31,400 bases of DNA from JAEUUM01 sp038326165 (GCA_038326165.1 JBBQJT010000040.1:1-31400); one strand, 5' to 3'; positions 15,840-24,200 are shown, numbered from the stretch's first letter. The notes: generated by a model from the letters alone, not told the origin. Translations and numbers: made by a program.

Positions 15840-17333
15840 ATGACAGTCGTAGTTGTTTTAATTTGTATCATACTCCTTTCGATCGTATTGGTACAGTTGG
15901 GTAAAGTAACAGAACTTGCTGGCAAAATCAAGGGCGAGGAAGAGGTACAGTTACATACCAATCATTGGAATGGTTTACTTTCAATGGTATTTTTGATTTT
16001 GTTTTTGTTTGGTACTGTCTACTCAGCTTGGTTTTTTAAAGACTCCATGTTAGGTTACGGACCTCACATCTCAGCAAGTATTCATGGTAAAAGATTGGAC
16101 TACTTGTTTAATGTTACCTTGTTTTTTACAGGTATTGTTTTTGTAATAACCCATATTGCTCTATTCTATTTTGCGTACAAGTATAAAGCTTCTCGTGGCA
16201 CTAAAGCCAGCTTTATTTCGCATGACAATAAACTTGAAATGATATGGACTGCAATTCCTGCAGTAGTCATGACATTTTTGGTAGTTGGAGGTTTGGATGC
16301 TTGGAATGATGTTATGGCCGATATCGGCAGTAAGGATGAATATCTTGAAATTGAAGCTACTGGTATGCAGTTCGCTTGGATCTTGAGACATCCTGGACCT
16401 GATGGAAAACTGGGGGCACGCGATTTTAAGCAAATTGACGCTTCGAATCCCTTAGGTCAAGTTTGGACTGATGAAAAGAACGTTGATGATATTCAACCTG
16501 ATGAGATCGTAATACCAGTTGGCAAAAAGGTACGCGTGAGGATTATGAGCCGTGATGTTTTACACAACTTTTTTCTGCCTCATTTTAGAGTTAAAATGGA
16601 TGCTGTGCCAGGTATACCAACATATTTTGTGTTTACTCCTGAACTAACTACCGTTCAATATCGCAATAGATTGAAAGATTATAAGGAATGGCAAGAACCT
16701 TCCGATCCAAAAGATCCAAGTAGTTTGCCAAGATGGCAAACATTTGAATATGAACTCGCTTGTGCAGAGCTTTGTGGAAAAGGTCACTTTTCAATGCGCA
16801 AATTGGTTAAGGTTGTTAGTCAATCCGAGTATGAAAAATGGCTCAGCGCTCAAAAATCATATTATCTTTCCAATATTCGCGGTAAGGATATTGACCCTCT
16901 GAAGGGCAAGGTTCTCAATGCTGAAATAGGCGCCCGTAAAGTTGAATTTAAAGCCGAAATTGATAAAGTACTTGCTGACACGACTGCAGGTGATAAAATC
17001 GTAAAATTATCTTACATCAACTTTGAAATCGGTTCAGACAAGTTAACTGAAGATTCTAAATATCAATTAGATGATGTCGCAGAATTTTTGACCTCCAACC
17101 CTAAAATCAGGATTGAATTGGATGGCCACACTGATAATGTAGGTAATCCTGGTGCCAACCTTTCACTATCCAGTAATAGAGCTAGTAGCGTAGTTCGGTA
17201 TTTGATAAATAAAGGAATTTCTTCATCTCGTTTAGTAGGTCGTGGTTTTGGTCAAACAAAACCTCTAGATTCTGCAAATACTGAAGAAGCAAGAGCTAAA
17301 AACCGAAGAACTGAAATAAAAATATTGTCTTAA
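15840..17333 (+). CDS. coxB: Cytochrome c oxidase subunit II fused to a C-terminal OmpA-type peptidoglycan-binding domain
   Basis: Electron-entry subunit of an aa3-type oxidase. The N-terminus has an extra helix (1-20), as in other Bacteroidota, then helices at about 46-66, 87-112 and 133-152. The periplasmic cupredoxin domain has a complete CuA site: H242 (VLHNFFLPHF), C308, E310, C312, H316 and M319 in CAELCGKGHFSM. There is no C-terminal cytochrome c domain, so it is not caa3 type. Instead residues about 385-497 form an OmpA C-terminal domain: INFEIGSDKLTEDSKYQLDD, then IELDGHTDNVGNPGANLSLS, then NRASSVVRYL, GRGFGQTKP and AKNRRTEI. The Asp of GHTDN and the Arg of SSNRA, which hold diaminopimelate in OmpA/Pal proteins, are present. 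With the CuA domain outside the membrane, the added domain can reach the cell wall. Usual subunit II is 250-400 aa; this one is 497. Confidence 0.93.
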   Translation: MTVVVVLICIILLSIVLVQLGKVTELAGKIKGEEEVQLHTNHWNGLLSMVFLILFLFGTVYSAWFFKDSMLGYGPHISASIHGKRLDYLFNVTLFFTGIVFVITHIALFYFAYKYKASRGTKASFISHDNKLEMIWTAIPAVVMTFLVVGGLDAWNDVMADIGSKDEYLEIEATGMQFAWILRHPGPDGKLGARDFKQIDASNPLGQVWTDEKNVDDIQPDEIVIPVGKKVRVRIMSRDVLHNFFLPHFRVKMDAVPGIPTYFVFTPELTTVQYRNRLKDYKEWQEPSDPKDPSSLPRWQTFEYELACAELCGKGHFSMRKLVKVVSQSEYEKWLSAQKSYYLSNIRGKDIDPLKGKVLNAEIGARKVEFKAEIDKVLADTTAGDKIVKLSYINFEIGSDKLTEDSKYQLDDVAEFLTSNPKIRIELDGHTDNVGNPGANLSLSSNRASSVVRYLINKGISSSRLVGRGFGQTKPLDSANTEEARAKNRRTEIKILS

Positions 17334-17363
17334 CCTTTCGTTAAACGATTTAAACTTCAAGCT

Positions 17364-19205
17364 ATGTCACAATTAGAAACCATTGATCAAGAAAGACTGA
17401 TAGAAGAAACAGGATTTGAAGATCATTTTCATGAACATCACGATGGTGATAAATATCAAATGGGATTCCTTACTAAATACATCTTTAGTATGGATCATAA
17501 AATTATTGCCCGCCAGTTTTTAATTACTGGTATTTTCTGGGCTATAGTTGGTTCCGCAATGTCGATTATTTTCCGACTTCAACTTGGTTTTCCAGAAGCT
17601 GATTTGGGTTGGTTGAAAATCATTTTGGGCAAATGGATTGTAGTTAATGATGCCGGAATAGGTTCGTTAGCGCCAGATTTCTATTATGCATTGGTAACCA
17701 TGCACGGCACAATTATTGTATTTTTCGTACTGACTGCTGGACTGAGTGGAACTTTTAGTAACCTACTCATTCCCCTTCAGCTGGGAGCGAGAGATATGGC
17801 ATCTCCCTTCCTTAATATGTTGTCATATTGGTTTTTCTTTTTGTCAAGTGTGGTAATGTTTATCTCTTTGTTTTTGAGTACAGGACCGTTTTCGGGAGGT
17901 TGGACTGCTTATCCACCATTAAGTGCCTTGCCTCAAGCCTCTGATGGTTCAAAGGCTGGTATGACCTTGTGGACTGTAAGTCTTATATTCTTTGTAGTTT
18001 CTGTTCTCCTAGGAGGCATCAATTACGTTACAACTGTCTTGAACTTACGTACAAAAGGTATGACCCTTTGGCGTATGCCATTGACGATATGGGCCTTTTT
18101 TGTTACAGCAATCCTAGGTATCCTTTCGTTTCCTGTATTGGCCTCAGCTTTCTTTCTGTTGATATTTGACAGAAGTTTGGGTACAAGTTTCTTTTTGAGT
18201 GAAATCTATATCGGTGGTCAGGCACTTGATCACGTGGGTGGGTCCCCAATTTTATACCAGCATTTATTCTGGTTTCTTGGACACCCCGAGGTATATATAA
18301 TTATCCTTCCAGCAATGGGCTTGGTATCTGAAGTGCTTGCAGTTCACTCCCGCAAACCAATTTTTGGTTACAAAGCGATGGTGTTTTCAATACTTGCAAT
18401 TGCATTTTTGAGTTTCATAGTTTGGGCACACCACATGTTCATGTCCGGCGTCAATCCATTCATATCAAACTTCTTTGTTGTATTTACGCTCATCATTGCA
18501 GTTCCTTCTGCTGTTAAGGTATTCAATTGGATATCTACACTATATAAGGGTAACATTAGATTCAATTCAGCATCCTTGTTTGCCATTGGATTCGTTAGCA
18601 TGTTTATCTCAGGTGGTTTAACTGGTATATTTCTTGGTAATTCAGCTTTGGATATTCAATTGCACGATACCTACTTCGTAGTTGCTCACTTCCATATTGT
18701 AATGGGTGTAGCTGCATTTTTTGGAATGTTTGCTGGTATATACAACTGGTATCCTAAAATGTGGGGAACATATATGAACGAGACTTTAGGTCAGATTCAC
18801 TTTTGGGGGACTTTGGTCGGCGCTTATGCTATCTTTTGGCCAATGCACTACATGGGATTAGCTGGTGTACCTAGAAGATATTATAGCTTTGAAAATTTTG
18901 ATGCTTTTTCACATTTTGATGATATGAATAAGTTTATTACCGTAGCTGCAATAGTTGTATTCTTTTTGCAGATTGTATTTGTAATCAACTTTTTTTACAG
19001 CATCTGGAAAGGCAAGAAGATGGTTACAAAAAACCCATGGGGAGCTTCTACTTTAGAATGGACTACTCCAATTGATGTTGATCATGGAAACTGGCCTGGA
19101 AAATTGCCTGTTGTTCACAGATGGCCTTATGATTATGGCAAGAATGGAGAGGAATTTGTGTCTCAGGTTACTCCTCAGCGTCCTGGTGAAACAGAAATAC
19201 ATTAA
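17364..19205 (+). CDS. coxA: Cytochrome c oxidase subunit I
   Basis: Catalytic heme-copper subunit (613 aa, about 12 helices) that reduces oxygen to water and pumps protons. Ligands visible: H114 (TMHGTI) and H444 for low-spin heme a; H442 for heme a3 (HDTYFVVAHFHIVM); H307 (GHPEVY), H356 and H357 (WAHHMF) for CuB. The Tyr crosslinked to the CuB His is Y311, and E309 in GHPEV marks an A1-type oxidase with a D-channel glutamate. The ending is a hydrophilic tail with STLEWTTPIDVDHGNWPG. Follows subunit II by 30 bp; the cytosolic N-terminus is acidic and His-rich (EDHFHEHHDGDKY). Confidence 0.96.
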   Translation: MSQLETIDQERLIEETGFEDHFHEHHDGDKYQMGFLTKYIFSMDHKIIARQFLITGIFWAIVGSAMSIIFRLQLGFPEADLGWLKIILGKWIVVNDAGIGSLAPDFYYALVTMHGTIIVFFVLTAGLSGTFSNLLIPLQLGARDMASPFLNMLSYWFFFLSSVVMFISLFLSTGPFSGGWTAYPPLSALPQASDGSKAGMTLWTVSLIFFVVSVLLGGINYVTTVLNLRTKGMTLWRMPLTIWAFFVTAILGILSFPVLASAFFLLIFDRSLGTSFFLSEIYIGGQALDHVGGSPILYQHLFWFLGHPEVYIIILPAMGLVSEVLAVHSRKPIFGYKAMVFSILAIAFLSFIVWAHHMFMSGVNPFISNFFVVFTLIIAVPSAVKVFNWISTLYKGNIRFNSASLFAIGFVSMFISGGLTGIFLGNSALDIQLHDTYFVVAHFHIVMGVAAFFGMFAGIYNWYPKMWGTYMNETLGQIHFWGTLVGAYAIFWPMHYMGLAGVPRRYYSFENFDAFSHFDDMNKFITVAAIVVFFLQIVFVINFFYSIWKGKKMVTKNPWGASTLEWTTPIDVDHGNWPGKLPVVHRWPYDYGKNGEEFVSQVTPQRPGETEIH

Positions 19206-19222
19206 TTCTAGATTAAAATTAA

Positions 19223-20122
19223 ATGTCTAACATAACATTAAATACTTCTGAATACATTAAATCGAAGTTGCACAACTTAGGTTTATTGGTAAAATTCAAA
19301 TTGTCACTTACAGTTACTTTTTCGGCTGCTATGGGTTATCTCATTGCCTTGCCAGGTAGTATAGTTCTGTTTGATTTTTTGATATTTTTTACCGGAGGTT
19401 TATTGATTACTTTTGCTGCCAATGCATTGAATGAGGTGTTGGAAAAGGATTTTGATAAATTGATGGAACGCACATCCAATCGACCTATTCCAACGGGAAT
19501 GATATCGAGTTCGGAAGCTGTGTTTTTGGCTGGTATAATGTGTGTTATTGGTAGTTTATGTCTCGCTTATTTCAATACTAGTGCAGGTTTCTTGGGGATT
19601 TTCAGTTTGGTGCTTTATGCATTTTTGTATACTCCATTCAAAAGAATTTCTCCGGCTGCCGTGTGGATAGGTGCAGTACCAGGAGCTCTTCCCGTTCTGA
19701 TTGGAGGAGTCGCAGCAACTGGAATAGTGACACCAATCATTTTGGTTTTATTTATTATTCAGTTTCTATGGCAGTTTCCACACTTTTGGTCAATCGCTTG
19801 GTTATCTGATGCTGATTATAAGAGAGCAGGATTTCAGCTTCTGCCGTCTAGAGACGGAGAGAAATCGAAAGTCGTTGGATTGTTTAGTACAATTTATGCA
19901 GCTTGCCTTTGTTTGGTTGTTGGTATGCCTTTGCTTTTTGAAGGACTACATATTTTTTCAGTAGGTTTATTGTTGGCATTGAGTCTACATTATACTTACG
20001 TTTCATGGAAATTCATGAAACACAATGATCAGGCATCTGCAAGGACCGTGATGTTTACCTCCTTTTTATATCTTCCTGGAATTATGTTTGTTTTTTGGCT
20101 TGATAAAATTTTGGTGATATGA
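19223..20122 (+). CDS. ctaB: Protoheme IX farnesyltransferase (heme O synthase)
   Basis: Adds a farnesyl group to heme b, the first step to heme A for the oxidase encoded alongside. A UbiA-family polytopic membrane protein (299 aa). The first Asp-rich prenyl-diphosphate motif region reads NALNEVLEKDFDKLMERTSN followed by RPIP; the second is WLSDADYKRAGFQLLP. Hydrophobic helices follow the expected spacing. Start ATG 19223, 17 bp after coxA; its stop overlaps the start of the next gene (ATGA), indicating coupling. No ctaA (heme A synthase) is in the window. Confidence 0.93.
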   Translation: MSNITLNTSEYIKSKLHNLGLLVKFKLSLTVTFSAAMGYLIALPGSIVLFDFLIFFTGGLLITFAANALNEVLEKDFDKLMERTSNRPIPTGMISSSEAVFLAGIMCVIGSLCLAYFNTSAGFLGIFSLVLYAFLYTPFKRISPAAVWIGAVPGALPVLIGGVAATGIVTPIILVLFIIQFLWQFPHFWSIAWLSDADYKRAGFQLLPSRDGEKSKVVGLFSTIYAACLCLVVGMPLLFEGLHIFSVGLLLALSLHYTYVSWKFMKHNDQASARTVMFTSFLYLPGIMFVFWLDKILVI

Positions 20123-20691
20123 GCATGACTATTTCTGATAACAAAAGGAAATTGGACAGCAAGTTTTTTTCACTTCTTGTTGGTTGTGTAAGTATCGTGA
20201 TGATGTTTACAGCTTACACGAGTGCATATATTGTAAGGCAAGCAGGTGGTAACTGGCTTGAATTTGATTTGCCAAAAGAATTCACGTTCAGTACGGTAAT
20301 AATTGTATTAAGCAGTGTTGCTTTACAGTTTTCTTATGGTTTTTTTAAATCCGGAAAAGCTCTATTGTATAGAGGCTTTTTGGTCTTGGCATTTATTCTT
20401 GGTCTATATTTTTTGATTATGCAGTATCAAGGCTGGCTAGCTTTGAATGTTGCAGGCATTACATTAGACGGCAATCCTTCTGGATCTTTTATTTTTGTCA
20501 TAAGTGGTGTTCATGCTGCGCATATACTCGGAGGTATTGCATGTTTGATAGTTGCTTTGATTCACGCTTTTAGTTTAGATTATTTCATTAGTGAAAAACG
20601 AACCAACAGATTCAAAATGGTCCTGACCTATTGGCATTTTGTTGGATTGATTTGGATCTATTTGTTTATATTTTTTAATGTTCAACGATAA
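20119..20691 (+). CDS. Cytochrome c oxidase subunit III, five-helix copy
   Basis: Heme-copper oxidase subunit III family, 190 aa with five membrane helices (equivalent to helices 3-7 of mitochondrial subunit III). Signatures are FTAYTSAYIVRQAGGNW near the N-terminus, FVISGVHAAHILGGIACLI in the centre, and the C-terminal YWHFVGLIWIYLFIFF. Start at 20119 overlaps ctaB by 4 bp; an ATG at 20125 is an alternative. It is the first of two tandem subunit III paralogues, common in Bacteroidota; the pair may replace each other or form one complex. Confidence 0.9.
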   Translation: MSMTISDNKRKLDSKFFSLLVGCVSIVMMFTAYTSAYIVRQAGGNWLEFDLPKEFTFSTVIIVLSSVALQFSYGFFKSGKALLYRGFLVLAFILGLYFLIMQYQGWLALNVAGITLDGNPSGSFIFVISGVHAAHILGGIACLIVALIHAFSLDYFISEKRTNRFKMVLTYWHFVGLIWIYLFIFFNVQR

Positions 20692-20702
20692 AACAGTACA
20701 AA

Positions 20703-21572
20703 ATGACATCTGATACAACTTTGACTCATGATGTAGCAATCGAAAAGGAAGCTTGGGAAGGTGGTGTGGAACCGTTTCATGCCAGTTATGGAAAATTAAT
20801 GATGTGGTACTTTTTGGTATCCGATGCATTCACTTTTGCAGCATTCCTTATAGCTTACGCTGCATTGAAATTTAGTATGCCTACTTGGCCTTTACCAGAT
20901 GTAGTTTTTAGCACATTACCTGGAGGAATACATCATGCCCCACTTATTTTTGTTACCATTATGACTTTTGTGCTGATCCTCAGTTCTGTTACCATGGTAA
21001 GAGGTGTGCAGGAAGGACACCGTGGTAATAAACAAGGCGTAGTGTTTTGGATGTTAATGACAATTGTAGGAGGTCTGTGTTTCTTAGGTTGTCAAGCTTG
21101 GGAGTGGACAACCTTGATTGGTGGTGAAAACATGACAGTAACACAAAATCCATTCGGTTCTCATACAGCAGATGGAACTTACACTGAAAACGAGGCTGGT
21201 TTACCTTATTCCCAAGGAGAAAAGGCTGAAACATTTAAAAAAGGACAAACTTACTTAATTCACGCCCACTTGAATCCTGTAAATAACAAGAAAGAATGGG
21301 TGCAACGAGACTTCGTAACTAAAGATGGAAGTGTAGGTAAACAACAATTAGGGCCAAAAGCTTTTGGTGCTTTGTTCTTCTTTATTACCGGTTTTCATGG
21401 TTTTCACGTATTGTCGGGCGTTATATTTTTGCTCATAATAATGGTTAACGTTGCCAGTGGTTTGTACCACGAAAGAGGCAATCACTACGAAATGGTAGAA
21501 AAGATTGGTCTGTATTGGCATTTTGTAGATTTGGTTTGGGTTTTCGTTTTCCTAGCATTTTACTTACTATAA
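20703..21572 (+). CDS. coxC: Cytochrome c oxidase subunit III, longer copy with periplasmic insertion
   Basis: Second subunit III paralogue (289 aa). Core signatures are GKLMMWYFLVSDAFTFAAFL, FLGCQAWEWTTL, ITGFHGFHVLSGVIFLL and YWHFVDLVWVFVFLAFYLL. Between the third and fourth helices of the fold is a hydrophilic insertion of about 75 residues (GGENMTVTQNPFGSH through GSVGKQQLGPKAFG), which the preceding five-helix copy lacks. Starts 11 bp after that copy. The insertion might contact subunit II or the act complex; that is inference. Confidence 0.92.
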   Translation: MTSDTTLTHDVAIEKEAWEGGVEPFHASYGKLMMWYFLVSDAFTFAAFLIAYAALKFSMPTWPLPDVVFSTLPGGIHHAPLIFVTIMTFVLILSSVTMVRGVQEGHRGNKQGVVFWMLMTIVGGLCFLGCQAWEWTTLIGGENMTVTQNPFGSHTADGTYTENEAGLPYSQGEKAETFKKGQTYLIHAHLNPVNNKKEWVQRDFVTKDGSVGKQQLGPKAFGALFFFITGFHGFHVLSGVIFLLIIMVNVASGLYHERGNHYEMVEKIGLYWHFVDLVWVFVFLAFYLL

Positions 21573-21586
21573 AACATTAAGAAACT

Positions 21587-21979
21587 ATGGCACATTTAGA
21601 TATTGAAGCCGGTAAGAAGGCAGTAGTAAAAGGTTTATGGTTATTGGGTATTGTTACCCTTCTGGAAGTTTTCATTGCATTGATTGGTAATGGACATATT
21701 ATTGATGGGTTCCATTTGCCTAAGCTGCTTATGTACCCAGCTATGATTGCATTAAGTCTGTATAAGGCTTATTTCATTATTTTTGAGTTCATGCACATGA
21801 AATATGAAGTAAAGGGAATGGTTCGCAGCGTACTTTTGCCTGCAACTTTGTTGATTTGGGCAATAATTGCATTTATGAGTGAAGGTAACTATTGGGGTGT
21901 AAGAAGAGCCCAAATCAAAGAATTCAATGAAAGACCTGCTACCGAAGTTAAAATGGAAAAACAGGAAATTAAAAATTAA
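21587..21979 (+). CDS. Cytochrome c oxidase subunit IV family protein
   Basis: Small oxidase subunit (130 aa, prokaryotic COX4 family) with three membrane helices (about 17-36, 44-64 and 80-100). The pattern LLEVFIALIGNG, then LSLYKAYFIIFEFMHMKYE, is the family's usual core. The C-terminus is charged (EFNERPATEVKMEKQEIKN). Probably stabilises subunit I. Last gene of the main respiratory transcript: a strong terminator begins 4 bp after the stop. Confidence 0.88.
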   Translation: MAHLDIEAGKKAVVKGLWLLGIVTLLEVFIALIGNGHIIDGFHLPKLLMYPAMIALSLYKAYFIIFEFMHMKYEVKGMVRSVLLPATLLIWAIIAFMSEGNYWGVRRAQIKEFNERPATEVKMEKQEIKN

Positions 21980-21983
21980 TACC

Positions 21984-22010
21984 AAAGGGCGACTTATCGC
22001 CCTTTTTCTT
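21984..22010 (+). terminator. Intrinsic terminator of the act-cox operon
   Basis: AAAGGGCGA (21984-21992), loop CTTA, TCGCCCTTT (21997-22005), continuing into a T-rich run. Nine base pairs with a G+C core. Separates the structural genes from the SCO-like cluster, though readthrough into it is plausible because I find no strong promoter in the 34 bp that follow. Confidence 0.85.
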
Positions 22011-22044
22011 TACAACAAAGTAATGTTTTTAGTGTTTATAGCTT

Positions 22045-22611
22045 ATGAAATTTAAGGTTGTTATTACGGTTGTTTTGTTTTCCTTGTTAGTTGTTTTTCC
22101 TGCTGTATCTTGGTATTATTTGCGAGGTGGTTTGGACTATCGCAAAAATTCTATGAAGGAAATGATCGTAATCGGGGATTTAAATACTCCTAGTAACTCA
22201 CTTCTTAGCAAAAGAATCAAATCTGATTCCGCTCATGTTGCTTTGCTTTATAAGCTTTCAAAAGGGGAAGTGGTATCTAAACATTTTCTTGATATCGCTA
22301 ACGCTTACATTAGTAGAGAAGACGTAAGATGTATATTGGTTTCACAAATAGATACCATAGCCAGAATACCCAAAACCAAGCTTGAGTATTTGGTTCTTGA
22401 TTCTATTGAATACAAACAATATGACCAGTTGTTAGATAGCCTTAAGCCTAACATGAAAGTTGTACTTTTAAACAGACGAGGTAAGTTCATTCGAGGTTAC
22501 GATGTAGAATCTAAAGATGAACGAGCTTTTCTGATCAAGCACACATCTATTTTGTTACCGGGTGGCCGTGCCCCAGGAGATGCCGAATTAATTAGAGACA
22601 AGGAACAATGA
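22045..22611 (+). CDS. SCO-like redoxin-fold protein without CxxxC
   Basis: A 188-aa membrane-anchored protein with one N-terminal helix (VVITVVLFSLLVVFPAVSWYY). The segment YYLRGGLDYRK after the helix and the C-terminal VVLLNRRGKFIRGYDVES, followed by an amphipathic helix, resemble Bacteroidota SCO1/SenC copper chaperones found at this place in cox operons. But the CxxxC copper site is missing: the only cysteine is in VRCILVSQ, in an ordinary beta strand, and no downstream His of the SCO type is evident. It may be a structural or regulatory relic of SCO, or a thioredoxin-like protein of another kind. Followed by DUF420 with a 4-bp overlap, so assembly of the oxidase is the likely context. 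Confidence 0.55.
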   Translation: MKFKVVITVVLFSLLVVFPAVSWYYLRGGLDYRKNSMKEMIVIGDLNTPSNSLLSKRIKSDSAHVALLYKLSKGEVVSKHFLDIANAYISREDVRCILVSQIDTIARIPKTKLEYLVLDSIEYKQYDQLLDSLKPNMKVVLLNRRGKFIRGYDVESKDERAFLIKHTSILLPGGRAPGDAELIRDKEQ

Positions 22612-23147
22612 ATACAGTATTAACACCATCACCCTTAGAAAAGAAACTCAATATACTAGCCTACATTGTTTCTTTTATAGTATTGCTATTGGTTGGGGCA
22701 ATGAGAAGAATCAAATTTGACCTAGGTGTAGATTTTTCTTTTCTTCCTCCACTTCATGCTAGTTTAAATGCACTCGCAGCTGTTGCGCTTATTTTGGCCT
22801 TGTATTTTATAAAGAGCAAGAACATAAATGCACATCGAAAATGTATTTATGCAGCGATGACACTGTCAGCTCTATTTTTGTTGAGTTATGTTTTGTATCA
22901 TTTTACAACTCCAGAGACAAAATTTGGAGGTGAGGGAATGATGAAAACTATTTATTTTGTTTTACTGATCAGCCATGTCGTGCTTGCGGCTGTCATTCTG
23001 CCGTTTGTCCTGCTCACTTTTAATCGAGCCTTTACAGGTTCCTTTGAACGTCACAAGAAAATTGCAAGATGGGTGTATCCTATTTGGTTGTATGTTGCAA
23101 TTACTGGACCTTTGTGTTACCTTATGTTGAAACCCTATTATCAATAA
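22608..23147 (+). CDS. DUF420 (CtaM-like) oxidase assembly membrane protein
   Basis: A 179-aa protein with five membrane helices, matching DUF420; a member in Gram-positive bacteria (CtaM) is needed for making active heme-A-containing oxidase. Visible family features are HASLNALAAVALILALYFIK with HRKCIYAAM after it, SYVLYHFTTPETKFGG, LLISHVVLAAVILPFVLLTF and FERHKKIARWVYPIWLYVA. The histidines at the helix ends are candidate heme ligands. Starts by ATGA overlap with the SCO-like gene and is 14 bp before the small CPMC protein; these three probably form one transcript. Confidence 0.85.
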   Translation: MNTVLTPSPLEKKLNILAYIVSFIVLLLVGAMRRIKFDLGVDFSFLPPLHASLNALAAVALILALYFIKSKNINAHRKCIYAAMTLSALFLLSYVLYHFTTPETKFGGEGMMKTIYFVLLISHVVLAAVILPFVLLTFNRAFTGSFERHKKIARWVYPIWLYVAITGPLCYLMLKPYYQ

Positions 23148-23161
23148 ATTAACTTTAAGCA

Positions 23162-23413
23162 ATGAATTCATTTATGTATAGAGTAATCGTATTAACCCTA
23201 CTCATTCTGGTTGTATTTAATTTGTCTTTAGATGCCCAGTGTCCAATGTGTAAGATTGCTGCAGAAAGTAATCTGCGAAATGGCGGTTCAAGTGGAAGTG
23301 GATTAAATGCAGGTATTTTATATCTGTTACTGGTTCCGTACGCACTGGTAGGAGGTGTTGCTTACTTCTGGTGGAGAAACAAAAAGAATGAAAAACTAGT
23401 TATTGAGGAATAG
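23162..23413 (+). CDS. Small CPMC membrane protein of the oxidase cluster
   Basis: An 83-aa protein: N-terminal signal or signal-anchor (MYRVIVLTLLILVVFNLSLDAQ), then CPMCKIAAESNLRNGGSSGS with a CxxC pair, one membrane helix (LNAGILYLLLVPYALVGGVAYF) and a charged tail. I recognise this arrangement as a recurrent small protein beside DUF420 in Bacteroidota respiratory clusters but know of no assigned function. The CPMC pair right after the signal could bind copper or act in thiol exchange during CuA assembly, the job the SCO-like neighbour seems unable to do. Terminator at once downstream. Confidence 0.75.
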   Translation: MNSFMYRVIVLTLLILVVFNLSLDAQCPMCKIAAESNLRNGGSSGSGLNAGILYLLLVPYALVGGVAYFWWRNKKNEKLVIEE

Positions 23414-23445
23414 AAAAAGGCAGCGATTTGATCGCTGCCTTTTTT
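23414..23445. terminator. Bidirectional intrinsic terminator
   Basis: AAAAAGGCAGCGAT (23414-23427), loop TTG, ATCGCTGCCTTTTT (23431-23444): a 14-bp perfect stem with A/T tails on both sides. Serves the plus-strand assembly cluster and the convergent minus-strand barrel gene whose stop is at 23447. Confidence 0.92.
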
Positions 23446-23446
23446 G

Positions 23447-24121
23447 TTAGAATGAATAGGCAAGGCCTACTTGAAATCCTAATTGATAGCTATGTGCGTG
23501 TATATCCACAATTGGCTGATCGAAGAAGTCTGTAAGGCTATGGTAGTATTGTCCTTCAAAACTTACGATACCTATAGGTGTTTTAAAGCTTATACCTGCA
23601 CCAGCCCTAGCACCAGCTTCCCATCTATTGAAATTATTGTTGTCCAAGTTGATGTTTTGTGTGGCAACATTAAAATCAATTAACAAATGAGCTCTTTCCT
23701 GAATTGTGCCGTTCAAACCATAGGATACTGATGGACCACCATATACGTAGGGTCTAATATTACTTTCTGTAAAATAGTACTTTAACATCAGAGGAATCTC
23801 AAGGTAATTGATTCTGGTTATTGCTGAAGCGCCCACAGGGAGATCAAAGCTTCCAATTGGAATATTGAAATTTTGTCTGATTTCAAAACCACGTCTTAAA
23901 TAATTAAGCTCAGTTCTTGCTGATAGATTTTTTGTAACAGCGTATTCGTATGCAACTCCTACTGGTACATGGTTGATAAAATCTGAACTCGGGAGAATCT
24001 GTTCGTTGATACCACTGATTCGGGCATTGGAAAAATTGATACCTGTGTGAAGTTCTACAAGATGTTGTGCTCCAACGAAAGTGGCACAAAACATGGCTAA
24101 TAATACAAGCGTTTTTTTCAT
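23447..24121 (-). CDS. PorT-family outer-membrane beta-barrel protein
   Basis: A 224-aa protein from ATG 24121 (MKKTLVLLAMFCATFVGAQ, a signal peptide ending GAQ); an upstream in-frame ATG at 24136 would only lengthen the n-region. The mature part is a small beta-barrel of the porT-like/opacity-type kind: paired strands such as VGVAYEYAVTKNLSARTEL, YLEIPLMLKYYF with IRPYVYGGPSVSYGL, EAGARAGAGISF, and a final strand SYQLGFQVGLAYSF ending in an aromatic residue, as needed by the Bam machinery. The IPLMLKYYF...RPYVYGGPS pattern is the family's hallmark. Ligand unknown. Confidence 0.8.
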   Translation of the reverse strand: MKKTLVLLAMFCATFVGAQHLVELHTGINFSNARISGINEQILPSSDFINHVPVGVAYEYAVTKNLSARTELNYLRRGFEIRQNFNIPIGSFDLPVGASAITRINYLEIPLMLKYYFTESNIRPYVYGGPSVSYGLNGTIQERAHLLIDFNVATQNINLDNNNFNRWEAGARAGAGISFKTPIGIVSFEGQYYHSLTDFFDQPIVDIHAHSYQLGFQVGLAYSF

Positions 24122-24183
24122 AAAGCAAATAATCATTTAAATTGTGAATGATATACTTAGGACGCTTGGAATTTATCGATATA

Positions 24184-24200
24184 GTTAAGCAGAACTTAAC
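24184..24200. promoter_or_regulatory. GTTAAG-N5-CTTAAC inverted repeat
   Basis: A perfect 6-bp inverted repeat with 5-bp spacer, 63 bp upstream of the barrel gene start at 24121. It could be an operator. No terminator run follows it on either strand, and its short length means chance is possible. Confidence 0.2.
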
